This document shows, one piece after another, positions 12,501 to 25,300 of a stretch of DNA of 64,000 nt. A program made the position numbers and the translations under genes. Below the pieces are notes generated by a model, which was given only the letters and a program-made list of their open reading frames with translations, was not told the origin of the DNA and ran no database searches. How positions within the stretch are numbered: the first letter of the stretch is position 1; every line of letters starts with the position of its first letter. Origin of the DNA: Setaria digitata (lineage: Eukaryota; Nematoda; Chromadorea; Rhabditida; Setariidae); NCBI GenBank assembly GCA_003640385.1, contig RCAB01000007.1, positions 186,001-250,000 on the forward strand, in the 5' to 3' direction.

Positions 12501-15500
12501 CCGGATGTCAATCAAATTTCTAAATTAATTTTATATTTATATCAAACTGTAACTGATTACTTCATATTCTGCTAAAAGATTTGAAGATTTAAAAGATTAA
12601 AAATGTATGTGCTCAGCTTTTTACGTCCAAATCTGATCAATGAAATTATGGCCTAAGATAGTGTTCAATTAGTCGTAACCTAAGGTTACTACTACTCGGA
12701 TTGTGTAGAACTTTTTTTTGCTCAGTGATTTGCACTCATTTTGTATAAAAAATTCTCAAATTTTTCAAGGTTTAGGGTTGTGTCCAAATGTCTAATTAAC
12801 CTTTTTTTTTTTTTTTCAAGATAATGAATTCAGCGAATCTAATCTTAAATTAAAGCAGTGAACATCTTGCGTAAATTATTAAATTACTTTTATTATTTCT
12901 GGTTTTTTTTTTTGCTTTTTTTTTTTTTTAATACATGGTGATTTTAATAGATGACAGATACTTGAACAAAATAAATCTGACTTGCTTTTGGAAAATTTTT
13001 CGAAACAGCGATTTGACTTTGGAGTAAATTCAGAGTGAGAAACAGCACTGGCCTTACATGCCGGCACGTTTGGGTCCAGTAACGGATTCAGCGCAATCCA
13101 CGATGACCCGTGAATTCAACGAGAATTTCGAAAGGCGAATCGAACGTTATGCTTCGTTGCCGACGCTAGACAGCGACGCGCGTGGAACACTTATTAAGAT
13201 TAAGGTATCTTAAATAGTATTGTCTTTAAACAACAGGTAACTTTCGCTGCATGTCTCCCTTATACGTTTTTAAAACCTAACTAAATCCAAAAATCAGATT
13301 TAGGTGTATCCAAATGTTATAAACATCATGGAATGCTAGACAGGAACCTTCTAATATGTTTCAAACAGTTACCTCTGTGAAGTGCTTGCTATTTTTATTC
13401 GCTCTAAATTAAAATCCTTGCTAAAAACAGCTTGAAATATGTCGAGTTCATTTTTTTTTCGCTCATTTTTTAAATTTTTTGTGCACTCCTTTTCCTGTCC
13501 AACTTGCATTATTTCCATAAACTAAACTCGGAATTAGCGTTCATAAACACAGAAAATTTTCGTCAGTGGTAAAATTCAGTTAAATTTATTGAACTGGAAT
13601 CAGAATTCTTCACACAAACGAGGTTGAAAGATAATGACATATGATAACGCTGCTCAGTCGAGAATTTACCTTTTCTTAAAAAAAAAAAAATCTTATATTA
13701 TAATTTTTGGACCAAATTTTTTTGGAGCTGTGAAATTTCATTTCGACTGAATCCAGAATCGGTCTGCTGGTCATTTGTAACAAGATCGCATGATGTATTA
13801 AATGGAAATGTACTTAATTAGCCTGATTCTCCACTTGAATCTAATTTTCAGATAGTATGCTTTATTTAGGATTTGACTACTTCAATCGTTACTAGGTGCT
13901 TTTTTCCTTTTTCCTGGTACTGCATAATTCTTGGAAATATTTTCTCTAATTCTTTTCGTTATCATTAAGTCACTTCTTCATTAGCTCAGCATGACTGCTG
14001 ATAAGATAAAGTAAATAATTATATGGTAGGTATTTAGCTGCCGATCTATCATATAATTAGCTTTTTGCAATGTAAGCTTTCAAAATAAGAAACATATGAT
14101 TTCAATAAATTCAATAAAAAAATATTGCCACAGGTTGGAATTTCTGTTGCCAAATTTTACAACTTCTCGTTGAAATTTGATTTAAATTTAGGCTAAAGTT
14201 TGCATATTGATGTAGAGTAACAATGATTTAATTTTCAGGATGATAAGCCTAGAGGTATCATGAAACGTCGTGAGCTGGAAACCAAGGATCAGATGATGTA
14301 TGCGGATGAACCAAGGCAGGTCGCTCGAACGGATCACTGGGATGAGCGGCGCGTTATTTCAGCTGTAAGTGCCAATCATTGGTTATGAAAAGTTTCCAAA
14401 AAATTTTGAATTTCATGGATCTTTGAAAACTATTCAATTTACAATTGGCTGCACCTAATAAATAATTCTACCTTTTTTTTTTTTTTCTCTCAACGATTTT
14501 TTCTTAAGTAATTCCCTTAAATTTGATTAAAATTTTCCTCCGAAGAATGGAAAATAACTCAGTCATGGAGAGTGAAGTTCTTCTCGCTGCAATCATTTTG
14601 AGAAGGATGAAATTTAGAAGCCAAAGGTAACGGAAACAGTGCAAAGAGTGGAAGAGCACAAACGAATTGAAGAAATTGAAAGACGTGTGCAGCGGAAGGA
14701 GAAGAAGCACCGTAGCGCTCACCGTGGTTATCATCATCATCATCATCATCACCGTGGCGGTAGCCGTGAAGCTTACGCTTACAATGGGTACAGTGACGAA
14801 GGTGAAACTTGAAGTATACGTCAGTTTAAATTGGTTAACTTGAAAACTTAGTTCTGGCTATATGTGACACATATCGATTTGGATCATAAACAGTCTTCCA
14901 CAACCACTACTACAAATATTTCAAATTTCGAATGCAGTCATATGTTGCTTTTGTATCTGTTTGTCCGTCAGTTCTTGTGTCCTACTGCACACTAATTCTA
15001 ATCAGCATGAATTTGTGTTGTTTCACTCGATGGTCATTGGAACTTTTTTGGAAGATCTGAGCTCAGTGGAATTTCCTATCGGTTCTTTTAGTTCTTTAGC
15101 TATACGTGATACAAACTTATATTGTTCAGAACTAACTACAGCTAAATGCAAGTCTACTCGTCAAAATTATGGAAGTGAAAATCAGAAAGTTGGTATTCTC
15201 AAAAGTCCAAATAACCATAATTCTGGATACCGAACTGTGATAGAAACAAACTTAAAACATGGCCAAAATACTGATACCACAGAGAACACTGGCAGCTTTC
15301 CGATATCTTCGGCATCAACCGTAAAGCGGATCTACGAAGTTCGTCCATTCTCGCCAAGTGAATACAGCAAAACGATCCGAGACGCTTACGACGCCGTGGA
15401 CGAAGCTTATCGTAATATTTGTATGCTCACTAACTTCAGTATCTTTTGTTTCAGCTCTCATTATTTGTTTGTTTGCTTATTTTTTTTTTCTTTTCATTTT

Positions 15501-17071
15501 TCTGTTTGCCAAATAAATTTTAAAAAATCAAACAAACTGGATTCCGAGCCAGTTATGGACAATGGTGTTTAGGTTAGAGATTCTGTGGTGATAACTTTAG
15601 GTAAGCTAAATAACGAGTTTTTTTTTTTTTTTTTCTTTGAAGGATTTCATGAAACAGCTGAACTTTTCGGTCTGCAGGTTATCGCAGCAATTCGTTATCG
15701 CGACAAAACGGTTACATACCTGGACACGAAAGTTACATGCGATCTGTAACGACACGTCGTGAAAAGGATGGGGTATGTTTTCTCCTGACGTTTTCGGGAA
15801 GTTATCCTTGCCAGTCTCTACGTTTCTGAACAAATTCACTTCACTATTGATTGAAAACACTGCAGCGTTATTATGATGATGGACGTGGGATGACAAACGG
15901 AAGCCTTTCCAATGGACGTTACGGTTCCTCATTATCTGATAGCTTGAGGCGTGGAGAGTTACGTTATAACCCGAACGGTGACGTCCGGGAAGTACATCAC
16001 AACTCGTCTGCCCGTAACGGGCGAATCCACAAGAGTCTTTCTACTCGTTAGTATACATTTACTTGTTGCACACCTTTGCTGTTGTAAAAATAAATATACA
16101 TTAGATGCTTACTCTGTAACTTCAATTGAAGCTAACAGATGGGTAAGTCTCGATTTAAAGGTGATGTGTACGATTCGGGTTCTGGTGTCAACTATGATGC
16201 TGATTATCATCGTTCATCATCCTATCGTCGTGGTAGTCAACAGAGTGGTGGTCCGTTTGTTGAATTCCCACCGACTTTGCCACGTGATCGTGATGCACCG
16301 ATGCCACCACCACATCGTACGAGAGTGCCTTCGGATGACTTCTACAGGCCGATCATCAAAAGTCGGAGCTATGCAGACTGGGATGAAGGACGTGGCTTTT
16401 CACAGTCCATCAGACGGTTCGTTGTCTGTTCTTGAGGATGAAGCATTGATTGAGCTCGAGTTCTTGGCTAATGAGGTGCTTTTCTGCAGACGTAATGAAG
16501 ATATGGCTCGTCTGGAGAATGAATTTCGTGACTCGTTGCTAATGCCACTGCCAAATATGTCAAGCAACAGTGGCAACATGTATGAGCGTGATCATCGTCA
16601 TGAGCAAATACCCGGTGGCTATGAGACTTATGACCGAGAAATCAAGAGTAACAGTGGTCGACGTATCAATAAGGATGGAAATCCCACTGAGTACAAGTGA
16701 GTCTCTTGTTCACTTTCCAATATCGAACTTTCTCGAGAATAACAGCATTTGCGGCAAAATTACGTAATAGGTAGTCCCTTTTCTTCGTTTTTTTATTGTT
16801 TGAAAGTTTTGACGGGCTTCTAAGACGTTTCTGCNACTTTCTCGAGAATAACAGCATTTGCGGCAAAATTACGCAATAGGTAGTCCCTTCTTCGTTTTTT
16901 TATTGTTTGAAAGTTTTGACGGGCTTCTAAGACGTTTCTGCTTTCTTCATCTGAACATTTAATGAAGTTAATTACATTGGAAATAATCTTAACCGGTGTG
17001 TTTTTTTTTCCAGCGAACAGTCACAAGAATGTAGTTATAAACGTGAAACAGAATCGGATCGTAGACGCTAA
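9579..17071 (+). CDS. 3' half of the unknown split gene
   Basis: Best exon set: 9579-9713, 10784-10876, 11278-11451, 13034-13204, 14239-14364, 14618-14801, 15067-15411, 15678-15772, 15866-15991, 16139-16404, 16490-16696 and 17014-17071, about 660 codons with no internal stop. The first five exons begin and end in phase 0. Visible features are a coiled charged start (SDLDQLARLNEKLLERSRGR), HWPYMPARLGPVTD then MTREFNENFERRIERYASLP, a charged helix followed by seven His, EVRPFSPSEYSKTIRDAYDA, Arg/Ser/Gly/Tyr-rich blocks, and a terminal ESDRRR before TAA. No enzyme domain is seen. Uncertain points: the start of the 15067 exon (14938 is also possible), the end of the 15866 exon (it can read on to a stop at 16050), the weak donor at 16405, and the end of the 11278 exon (11373 is also possible). 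Compatible phases suggest it belongs with the exons at 258-6303. Confidence 0.7.
14732..14752 (+). repeat. CAT/CAC trinucleotide run encoding seven His
   Basis: A short in-frame CAT repeat inside the exon 14618-14801 encodes seven consecutive histidines between arginine/tyrosine-rich flanks. It is likely length-polymorphic. On the other strand it gives a meaningless run of Met codons. Confidence 0.85.
16727..16941. repeat. About 107-bp tandem duplication around a single N
   Basis: Bases 16727-16834 and 16836-16941 are near-identical, with an N at 16835. They differ by one substitution (ACGTAATAG against ACGCAATAG) and a 2-base length change in the following pyrimidine run. The duplication lies in the last intron of the + strand gene and does not touch coding sequence. 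The differences suggest two haplotypes or error-prone reads abutted at an assembly join. Confidence 0.9.
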
Positions 17072-19386
17072 AATCTGGAGTAAGAAGCATTTCGCATTAT
17101 TTTTTAAAATATTGTTCTAATTCTTTGCAGTGCCAATTTTGTTTTCGAAAATTCTTCGTCATAGCTCAACTCAACATTATGGTTTACAAAAAGAAAAGTG
17201 TGAGCGCAAATATATTTCGCTGTATCTTATTTGACATTTTATCATTATCATTTAGTTGAATGAGTTTGAATACTTCTGAATATTTTGTGAAACTGTTTAA
17301 GAAATTTTCATCAAAATTTTCTCGAAATTTCGAAGCCTAGCTACTTTCACTGTCATTATGCATAATGTAGTAACAAAGGTAAAAAAGGAAATTTTCAAAC
17401 TCTAAACTCCGAAATTCTCGCAGTCTCTAAATTCCCATGGGATGAAAAATCAAAAACTTTACTCCCTTAACGAAATCCGAAGACAGAGAAGAACTACGAT
17501 GTCCTTGAGCACTTAAAACTTTTTTGTTTTGGAGACCACTAAAACAAGTCAAAAAAAGTTCTTCAGCGTTATGGTACCTAGTTCACACTACATAATTTAC
17601 ACGATAAAGTTTCTCTTCTCTGGTTGCTGCAATTTCCTCTCTGTAATGAAACTTCATGGAGTTACAGCCGTCAAAGTTGCAAAAGTATTGTCGCACTGTC
17701 CTATTAAATCTTCGCATAATTATAGCATTTGCTTCCTTTATACCCACCTATTTTATTTTAATTAATGCTTAATGCATTTCATGTTCAAGCATTGTTTTCG
17801 TTTTAGTTCCTTTCCCTTCTGCGTGATGACTTCTAATCCTATACTCCAAAACCTTAATTTCATCGGAATTTTATGCGTTTCTTGTTTGATTATGAGAAGC
17901 AAATTCTGCTGTCATTCTCGCAGATTTAGCCTTATTGTACTTGCTAAAAACTTAGCATTTAAATGACGTCTTAATCAATATCGTGAATGCATAAAAATTT
18001 ATCTGTGATGAATATTCGGCTCAAATTATTTCTTTTCCTTTTTGGGACTTTTTGTCTCCAGAATACTACTACTACCATGGATATGGGATTCTATAGTAAA
18101 CAATTGTCCTTGCTTATACTATAAATCAGTGAGACGGTTTAATGCGGTGAGCCCTAATTCTTGAACCTATATCTTCGAATCTGAAATCGAGGATAACCTA
18201 AAAAAAAAACCCGTAAGAGGAATATGTGACAGTATAGGAGTGCAATCTGTGATGTTCAGATGAACTTTTTTTTATTAAGTTCATTGCAGGATAGCTGATA
18301 CACTGAGATGATTATTAATTTGCGATAAAGTAAATATACGTAAGCAGTACCAAGTTGTGAATGATTGCGAAAATAGGGAGAAAATGTAAAACTATAAAAT
18401 GTTGAATACCCCTTACAGCTAACTTCAGCAGGAGACCTTTGCTGTCTGTTAACCATCAAACATTCAAAGGAATACGTATATACAAACAAGTAAAGACACC
18501 GGTAATCCTAAAAAGTTAAGCCATGACGAGTTCTGTTATCAGTAGTAATTAGCATGAAATCTCCTCTGCTTCAGGCAACTGAATCAGCAATTAGTTGCTT
18601 AGAACTGGTTCTACTGCTACTTTTCTTTAAAGAAAATCTAGGGATGACGGATTACCAATCAGAAACACCTTAACTTTCATCAAAAATTTACATCGTTTTT
18701 ATAGTTCCAAAATTAACAGTGGAATGATGATAAATTTCACTGCGAACATGACCACTGACGACAAAAAGTGCTCAAAAGATGATAAGTTTTCTTATCACTT
18801 ATTACCAACTTCATGTTGTCAGATTTTCGTTCTCGTTTTTACGATTATTACTACTGCAGTCTAGTGCTTCTGAATAGAATTATAAGCAACAAAAGAAAAT
18901 TCCCGAAAGTGAGCTTGTTGACATTAGCAATGCAAATAGAGTAATTTCTTAACTTGATTAAGAAAAAGACCGGAACAATGAAAAGTACCATAGCTTCTCT
19001 ATGCAGTTCCCTTCTGAACTGTCTACCAATATCAAATTAAAGTTACAGATGGTAGATTAAATTACGAAAAGTATTGACTTCGCATTCCTTAAACTTATTA
19101 AATAATCAAGAATGAACAACGATCAATCAATCCTTCACTCTCAATTAATTGGTCCTACAGATGAATAAATTAACAGGAAAGAAGTTAAAATAATTATTTT
19201 TCCTTAATCCGAGCATAACACATGCAAAGCTTTACATGTGCTTTAGTTTGATGACAAAATGCGTAGGGGCAAAGAACGTGTCAGTTTAACAGACCCTTTG
19301 CACTAAATTTAAATCAAAAAAAAAAAAAACGAAAAATTGATAAAAAATTCACAATATATGATAATTAATATTCAGAAAGGCATAAT
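17072..19386. other. Convergent intergenic region
   Basis: It separates the stop of the + strand gene (17071) from the stop of mig-10 on the - strand (19387). It should hold both 3' UTRs. Short open frames at 17529-17966 and 18256-18489 lack splice context and read as low-complexity hydrophobic peptides, so I call no gene. Confidence 0.6.
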
Positions 19387-22300
19387 TTAAAGCTGTCCAA
19401 TTTTTTGCAACCGCCTTGCCATTGCTATTTCCAATTCTGTATGCAAAGCTTCGGCATTAGTCTGAAAAGCGTATTTTTTTCAAGACAAGGAATAGCTTTT
19501 GTCAAAAATCAAAAGAAATTTTGTCTTGTAGAAAATCTAGTAATCAAAAAGAAACGATATTTTTCGAAATTTAAATTTTAGATTTCAGTGCTACTGCATC
19601 CAATCAAGCGGCAATGACAATCATTTAATAAAGAAGATTTTTTAAGTGGTATTTATGGGTTATTTGAATATTTCATGATCATAGGAAGAAGAAATTATCA
19701 ACGAAATATCAATCGCATTCCTACCACATGAGTCATTTTTAAATCTTATCAATTAAATTCCATTTAAAAAAAAAAAAAAAAAAGGTGAGAATATTACAAA
19801 TATGAAGTTATAAATACCGATTGTAATTTAGTAGCATCGGATCGTTTTGGTGGTGGTGGTGGTGGCACCTTTTTCGGTAGCACTGCCAACGAGGCTTGAA
19901 TCCCTGGTTGATGAAGACGATGGCTAACCATCATGTCCTTCTGTAAATATTGACACAGGAGCCACTCATACAGAACTTATGATGAAAATATCTAATGCGC
20001 AGTGGGGAGCATAAGTGCTGAGACTGCAATGACACAAGTTGAAATAAGAGAAAGGGAAATGAAGCAAGCATCAGTCAGGTTTCTTTGTGACAATTTTGGA
20101 AAGTTCCCCTGGCGGTAGAAGTGAACAGGAATGAAGGAAGCTCTGGTTCACCACGCTAATTGATCTGAAGAATACGAAGGATACATTGAAAACAAACGGC
20201 AATGCCTTTGTGCTAACCATTTGATTGCCATTTCTTCTATTTTGCATCACAAATTGTGGTTTTGCCGGTGGCACAGGTGCCACAACGGGTTTTACGTCTG
20301 ATACATAGTTACCGTTAGTATGACCTGATGAAATTCCATTCTGGTACCGTGCATGACTGGTACTTGGCTGATGTTGTTGTTGTTGAGAGAATGTGGTTTT
20401 CAGAGCTGATGTCGCTACCATACTGCTCTGATTATTATATACATCTAAAACATACCGTATTTGATTATATAAGCAACAATATTAGGGATGTTTAAAAAGA
20501 TATTTCTGCAATTTCTTATAGAACTTATTATAATTCTGTCCGAAACTAAGCTTTATAAAGTAATTATTACGTGACAAACGGCTGTTTACGTTTACGTCTA
20601 TGACGTTGCTCTAAAAAAATGATATAAATACCGAAAATTATGATTGTAAGATTGGATATTGCTCTCGCTATCGAGATGAATTATAAATTTCAAACTGAGA
20701 ATACCCACCATTACGAGAATCCTCAGTAGTAGCGGTGGTAGTAACTAGAGTTGGTGGCGGTGGTGGGAATTGTTCTTCATCACTATCGCTTTCCGCAGTA
20801 CCACCGCTACGACCGCTTGGTGAAGCGATACCGTCGCTCGAACTTCGATGATCCGTCAAAGTTGACTGTCTATTACCGAGCAACACATCGCATGGTGCTC
20901 GTTTTATGGTACCCGTTATGACATCATCACACTGAAAATTGAAATTTATTCAGTTTCTGAAAGAAACTGATGTATGAAGATGACATATGAATGAGCATGA
21001 AGTGAGACACCTGATCAAAAATGATGCTATTCTGATGAGATGAAGAATTCTCATCATTACTGGTTCCAACCGACAACCTAGATGAGATCGAAGTTCGCAA
21101 ATCGCGATTCAAATTTAGTAGAGGTGCTGGATCTTGCTGCTGACATTGCCGCATACCGGATTTCCGCACTTCGACGAAAGATACACGGTTAGGATCGGCG
21201 CAGGAAACTTGAGGGATTCCAACCTTCACTGGCTGAACCACTCCATTCGATTCTGTTTGTTGTCGTTTCTTCATCTCTACATAATTTTCATATAGATGTT
21301 GACCATTCTAGAAAACATATCATAAATTTAGTAAAGGAAGGAGATAATATTACGAGACCTACTATCTCTAGTAATATTTAGATAATCATAATTCACAACG
21401 AATCTAACTTGAATTAAATGTCTTTATTCAAACTTCTCTTAAGCGTTTTAAAATCTCCAAAATATCTTAGAGAACTTCGAAAAAAGCCAAAATCGCCATG
21501 AAGAAAAAGTGAAATCAGATGTCAATAATACTAAAAAAAAAAAACGAACAAATAACCTTTGCAATCCTCAGAGCCACCATCCATTTATGGAATGTCAGAG
21601 CATCTTCGGTACAAACATATTTAATGTATTTCGATGCTTTCACTTGAATTTTTGGATGCTGAAAGAATTGTTGAGGTTTATTGTAAATTGAGTTCCAGTG
21701 AAGTGAAGTTATAAATGAAGCAAAAAGTTTACAAACCAATTCAAACTAAATAATAGCCTGCGAAGTGTGCTGAAAATTTTAAAAATATTCAAGAATGTTT
21801 CTAAATAAATCCGACTGAAAGCTGCATCTCTGTTTCAGTATTAGCCAAGAAATCAGTGAAGCTTTCCCGTAGAGAAATCGTTCATTCTGCTATCAATTTT
21901 TACTTTACCATCGGATCTAATTATTTCGCTTAAATTTAAAATGCGAAATCCTAAAAAGTACGGAATAATTTCAGTACTACCATACTTTAATAGCAAAGCC
22001 ATAAGCAGATGGTGCTTTGTATTTCTTCTTCCAGTCGGTGGCGGTGTAAACTTGATTAGTTTGCATATTCATCAGGCATTGTAAGTCCTTTGAATTACGA
22101 CTTTTACCCTTCGGACAGTAGTAGAGGCCCGATAAACGGAGTACGAAGAAATGTTTCCTCCATGATTTCTTACCGTCTGATTTCAGAAACAACCAACCTT
22201 CCGTTTCCGGTGGCTGCACATTATCTACTTCGAAAAATTCCTGAAACATCATACCAGTGGAACTAAAACTATTAAATACATGATATTTTGATATGCTATC

Positions 22301-25300
22301 TTGACTTCCTAGTTATATGAACAAATTATCGCCTGGAAGTAGAAAAAAAATGCTTGTCTTTTTTATTAGATTTTAGTGATAACCAAGATACACTATTATT
22401 GACGAATCATCAATTCAACTGCTCATAATATCGTGCACGAATTATCAGGAAGCTATGGAGAGCAGGTGCAACTATGTAAATAAAGGTAGCCACCTTTAAG
22501 CATACCCTACAATTACAATCAGCACCATTAATAACACCCTTCAGGTTGAGAAAACATCAATTTTAGATGGATAATGCCTTGCCTTGAGATTATTTGATGA
22601 GCCCGAATTTATTTACGATTTAGAAATTTGGAAATTATTCAATAGTTCTATAGTTTTTTTAAGAGTATAAATCAGTAAAAATTTCAAGACCTTCTTAGCC
22701 CTATAAATTATTCTTCACTTATGCAATGATACATGCATAAATAATTTGCAGTATTTGAAATCAACTCATCAAGAATCCTCTACTTGTTCAACTCTTCAAC
22801 TCTTTCGGTTTTCTTCAGACAAACTGTCTGCTAGTTGTTAAAATTGGATAGAAAATAACAAAAAATACCCTAATTACGCGTCTTTTGGTGTTTGGCGACG
22901 GTGGCCCATGTACCAGCGTATCGATGTTCTTCTGAGTTACGAGGAACTCTTCCGGTCGATCCAGAAATGAATATTTGTCCAGACGTTGAGTAAAATACAA
23001 TTTATTTTGGGAATTCAACGTCCACATCATGATATTTTCTACTAAATGTTCATGATCCTCATAGATCCGTTCTGAAACACTTCCCACTAACGCCGCGTTT
23101 CCGAAACAATGAAAACAAGGAACTTAAGTTGTATTTTACTAAATTATAAGTGGATTACTTCTTAATTAGCTCCATTAATCAAAAATAACAATCGTGAACC
23201 AAATAAAAGAATTTTTGCATTCATACTCACATTTTACATCTTATTAGACTTTTTTTTTTTCATTCAATAATAGTTGAATTAACTATATTGTTGGAAGTTC
23301 ATTCATGACACAGTTCAATTGCGGCATTCGAATATCTACGAATTGTGGGGAAAAAGATAAATCCAATAAAAGTAAAGAATTATGAAGCAAAGGAATCCAG
23401 GAGATACAAAACTTCTAGCTGTTCGGGAAAAAGCATAAAAGGCGTACTATACTGAGCAATTAATTAATATTCGGATGCCGACGTTAAATGAATTAATCAA
23501 TAAGTAAGCAACTGAAGTGTCAAAGGGATGGAACGAAGAAGAAAGCATTTGAATACTATAAATAATGGATCGGAAATTACTGATGTAAAGTTCGGGATAC
23601 TCCTCCACGATGGTATGGTGCTCGCTCAATGGAACATTCAATTTTGTAGCGATCCGACGGATACATTCGGCAACTGTCCACCTTTCGTCGATCAGCAAAG
23701 AAATAGTCGATGAGCCGTCGTCAATGAAAAATTTCACATAAATTTTCTTGATATCCGCTTCACGCATCTTTTCCAATGCTTCTCGGATCTTGGCCGCTTT
23801 TACCTCGTTAGCAGTAAGGGGTCGAGTAAGCTGCTGCTGTTGTTGTTGTTGTTGGTAGTGGTGGCGAAGTTGAGACGACTCCAAAGTAGAAGAAGTCGAG
23901 GACTGGTTAGGGGAAGCCTGAAAGTATTTTTGCGGGGATTTCTGGCATAGATAAACTGGCCAGTGGACAAACATTGAAAGAGACGAAGAAAAATTTTATT
24001 CTTGAATAAGCGATTTCAAGGTATAATCTGGAAAAAAGTAGATAATAATGAAATGAGAGCAGCAAGCGCTCGAAGTAGTGGTTGATATTTTGAGTAAACA
24101 GGACTGACATAAAAGTGTCGCCTTAAAAACAAATGAGAGAATAGAAAAGTTGAAAATTTATTTAAATCAGCAGAAATTGTTGATAATTATCAGTGAATAG
24201 TTAACAGTTTATTTTAAATTAAACCATTATTTTAGGAAATATTCTTTTTTGGTTTGAGAAAATAGTTCTAAGCATGAAAAGACAGTGAAGGAATGAACAC
24301 TAGATAGAATACTTTCATGAATTATCAAGAAAACAGACGATAAGTGAAACGTTAGAGAGGATCAAATTATTGCCGAGTTAGCAAAATCATCAAGCGTTAA
24401 GGGTAATGACACATGACACTTTACTTCTTGAAGTCATAGCTCGAGTATTTCCATTATTTTCTCAAAATCACCCACATTTCGACAAATTTAAATAAAATTT
24501 GGAAAAGCAACGTTTGTTTGCTAACTTCACAATGCTTCTTATTGACTGTACTATTGTTGTGGATGATAAGTTACCAAACTAAGACTGCCGCTAAATGAAA
24601 TCCAATTAACAGCGATGTGCACAATCGTTTCAATGCTCAATGCCTTACTGTTTCTCAAGAAGCCCAGTAATTAAGCCTGAAGATGGATTAAATACTATGC
24701 AAACAGACTACCGGAAAAACAACAATCACAGATATAGCAGAAAAGAAAATTTTAATTTCAAGAGGGCCACGGGGGCAACTAGTGCTAGCCATCCAACTTC
24801 TCTCCAAGACATTACTCTTTCATCCATTAACGGTTCATCCATCCCTCTATCCGACTGTTTGTTGGAGGAACTGGAAACAACCGACCGTACCGCAGAAACG
24901 GAAGAACGCCTTCGGCAAGTAATAATGACCAATGAGATGGGTTATGCAATCATCTCTATGTGCGCGTTGCAAATCAGCAAAAAGAGAAACAAAATTTTAT
25001 CATAAATGTATACCTCGTTCATTTGCTTCTGTCTTACGACTCGTCGTTCCGTTTACGCCGAAACGCATCTAATTAATTCTACGTGAATCACCTAAACAAC
25101 AGTTACATACTTCAGCGCTCCCCCTCTTTTCCTATCACTTCAATCTTACTTTAGTTGTTGTAGAACCTAGGTAAACCTAGGGGAAGGATTATCTCTACCA
25201 GTTATTTTGATTAATAATTAATTTTGTGAATATTTCATCGACATATAAGCGAATTTAGTGAAACTATTCTTCAAAGGAAAGGGATGGAATAGGAATAGTA

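Noticed and set aside
14504..14752. Minus-strand frame starting with seven Met
   Set aside because: It is the antisense of the His-coding CAT run in the + strand exon.
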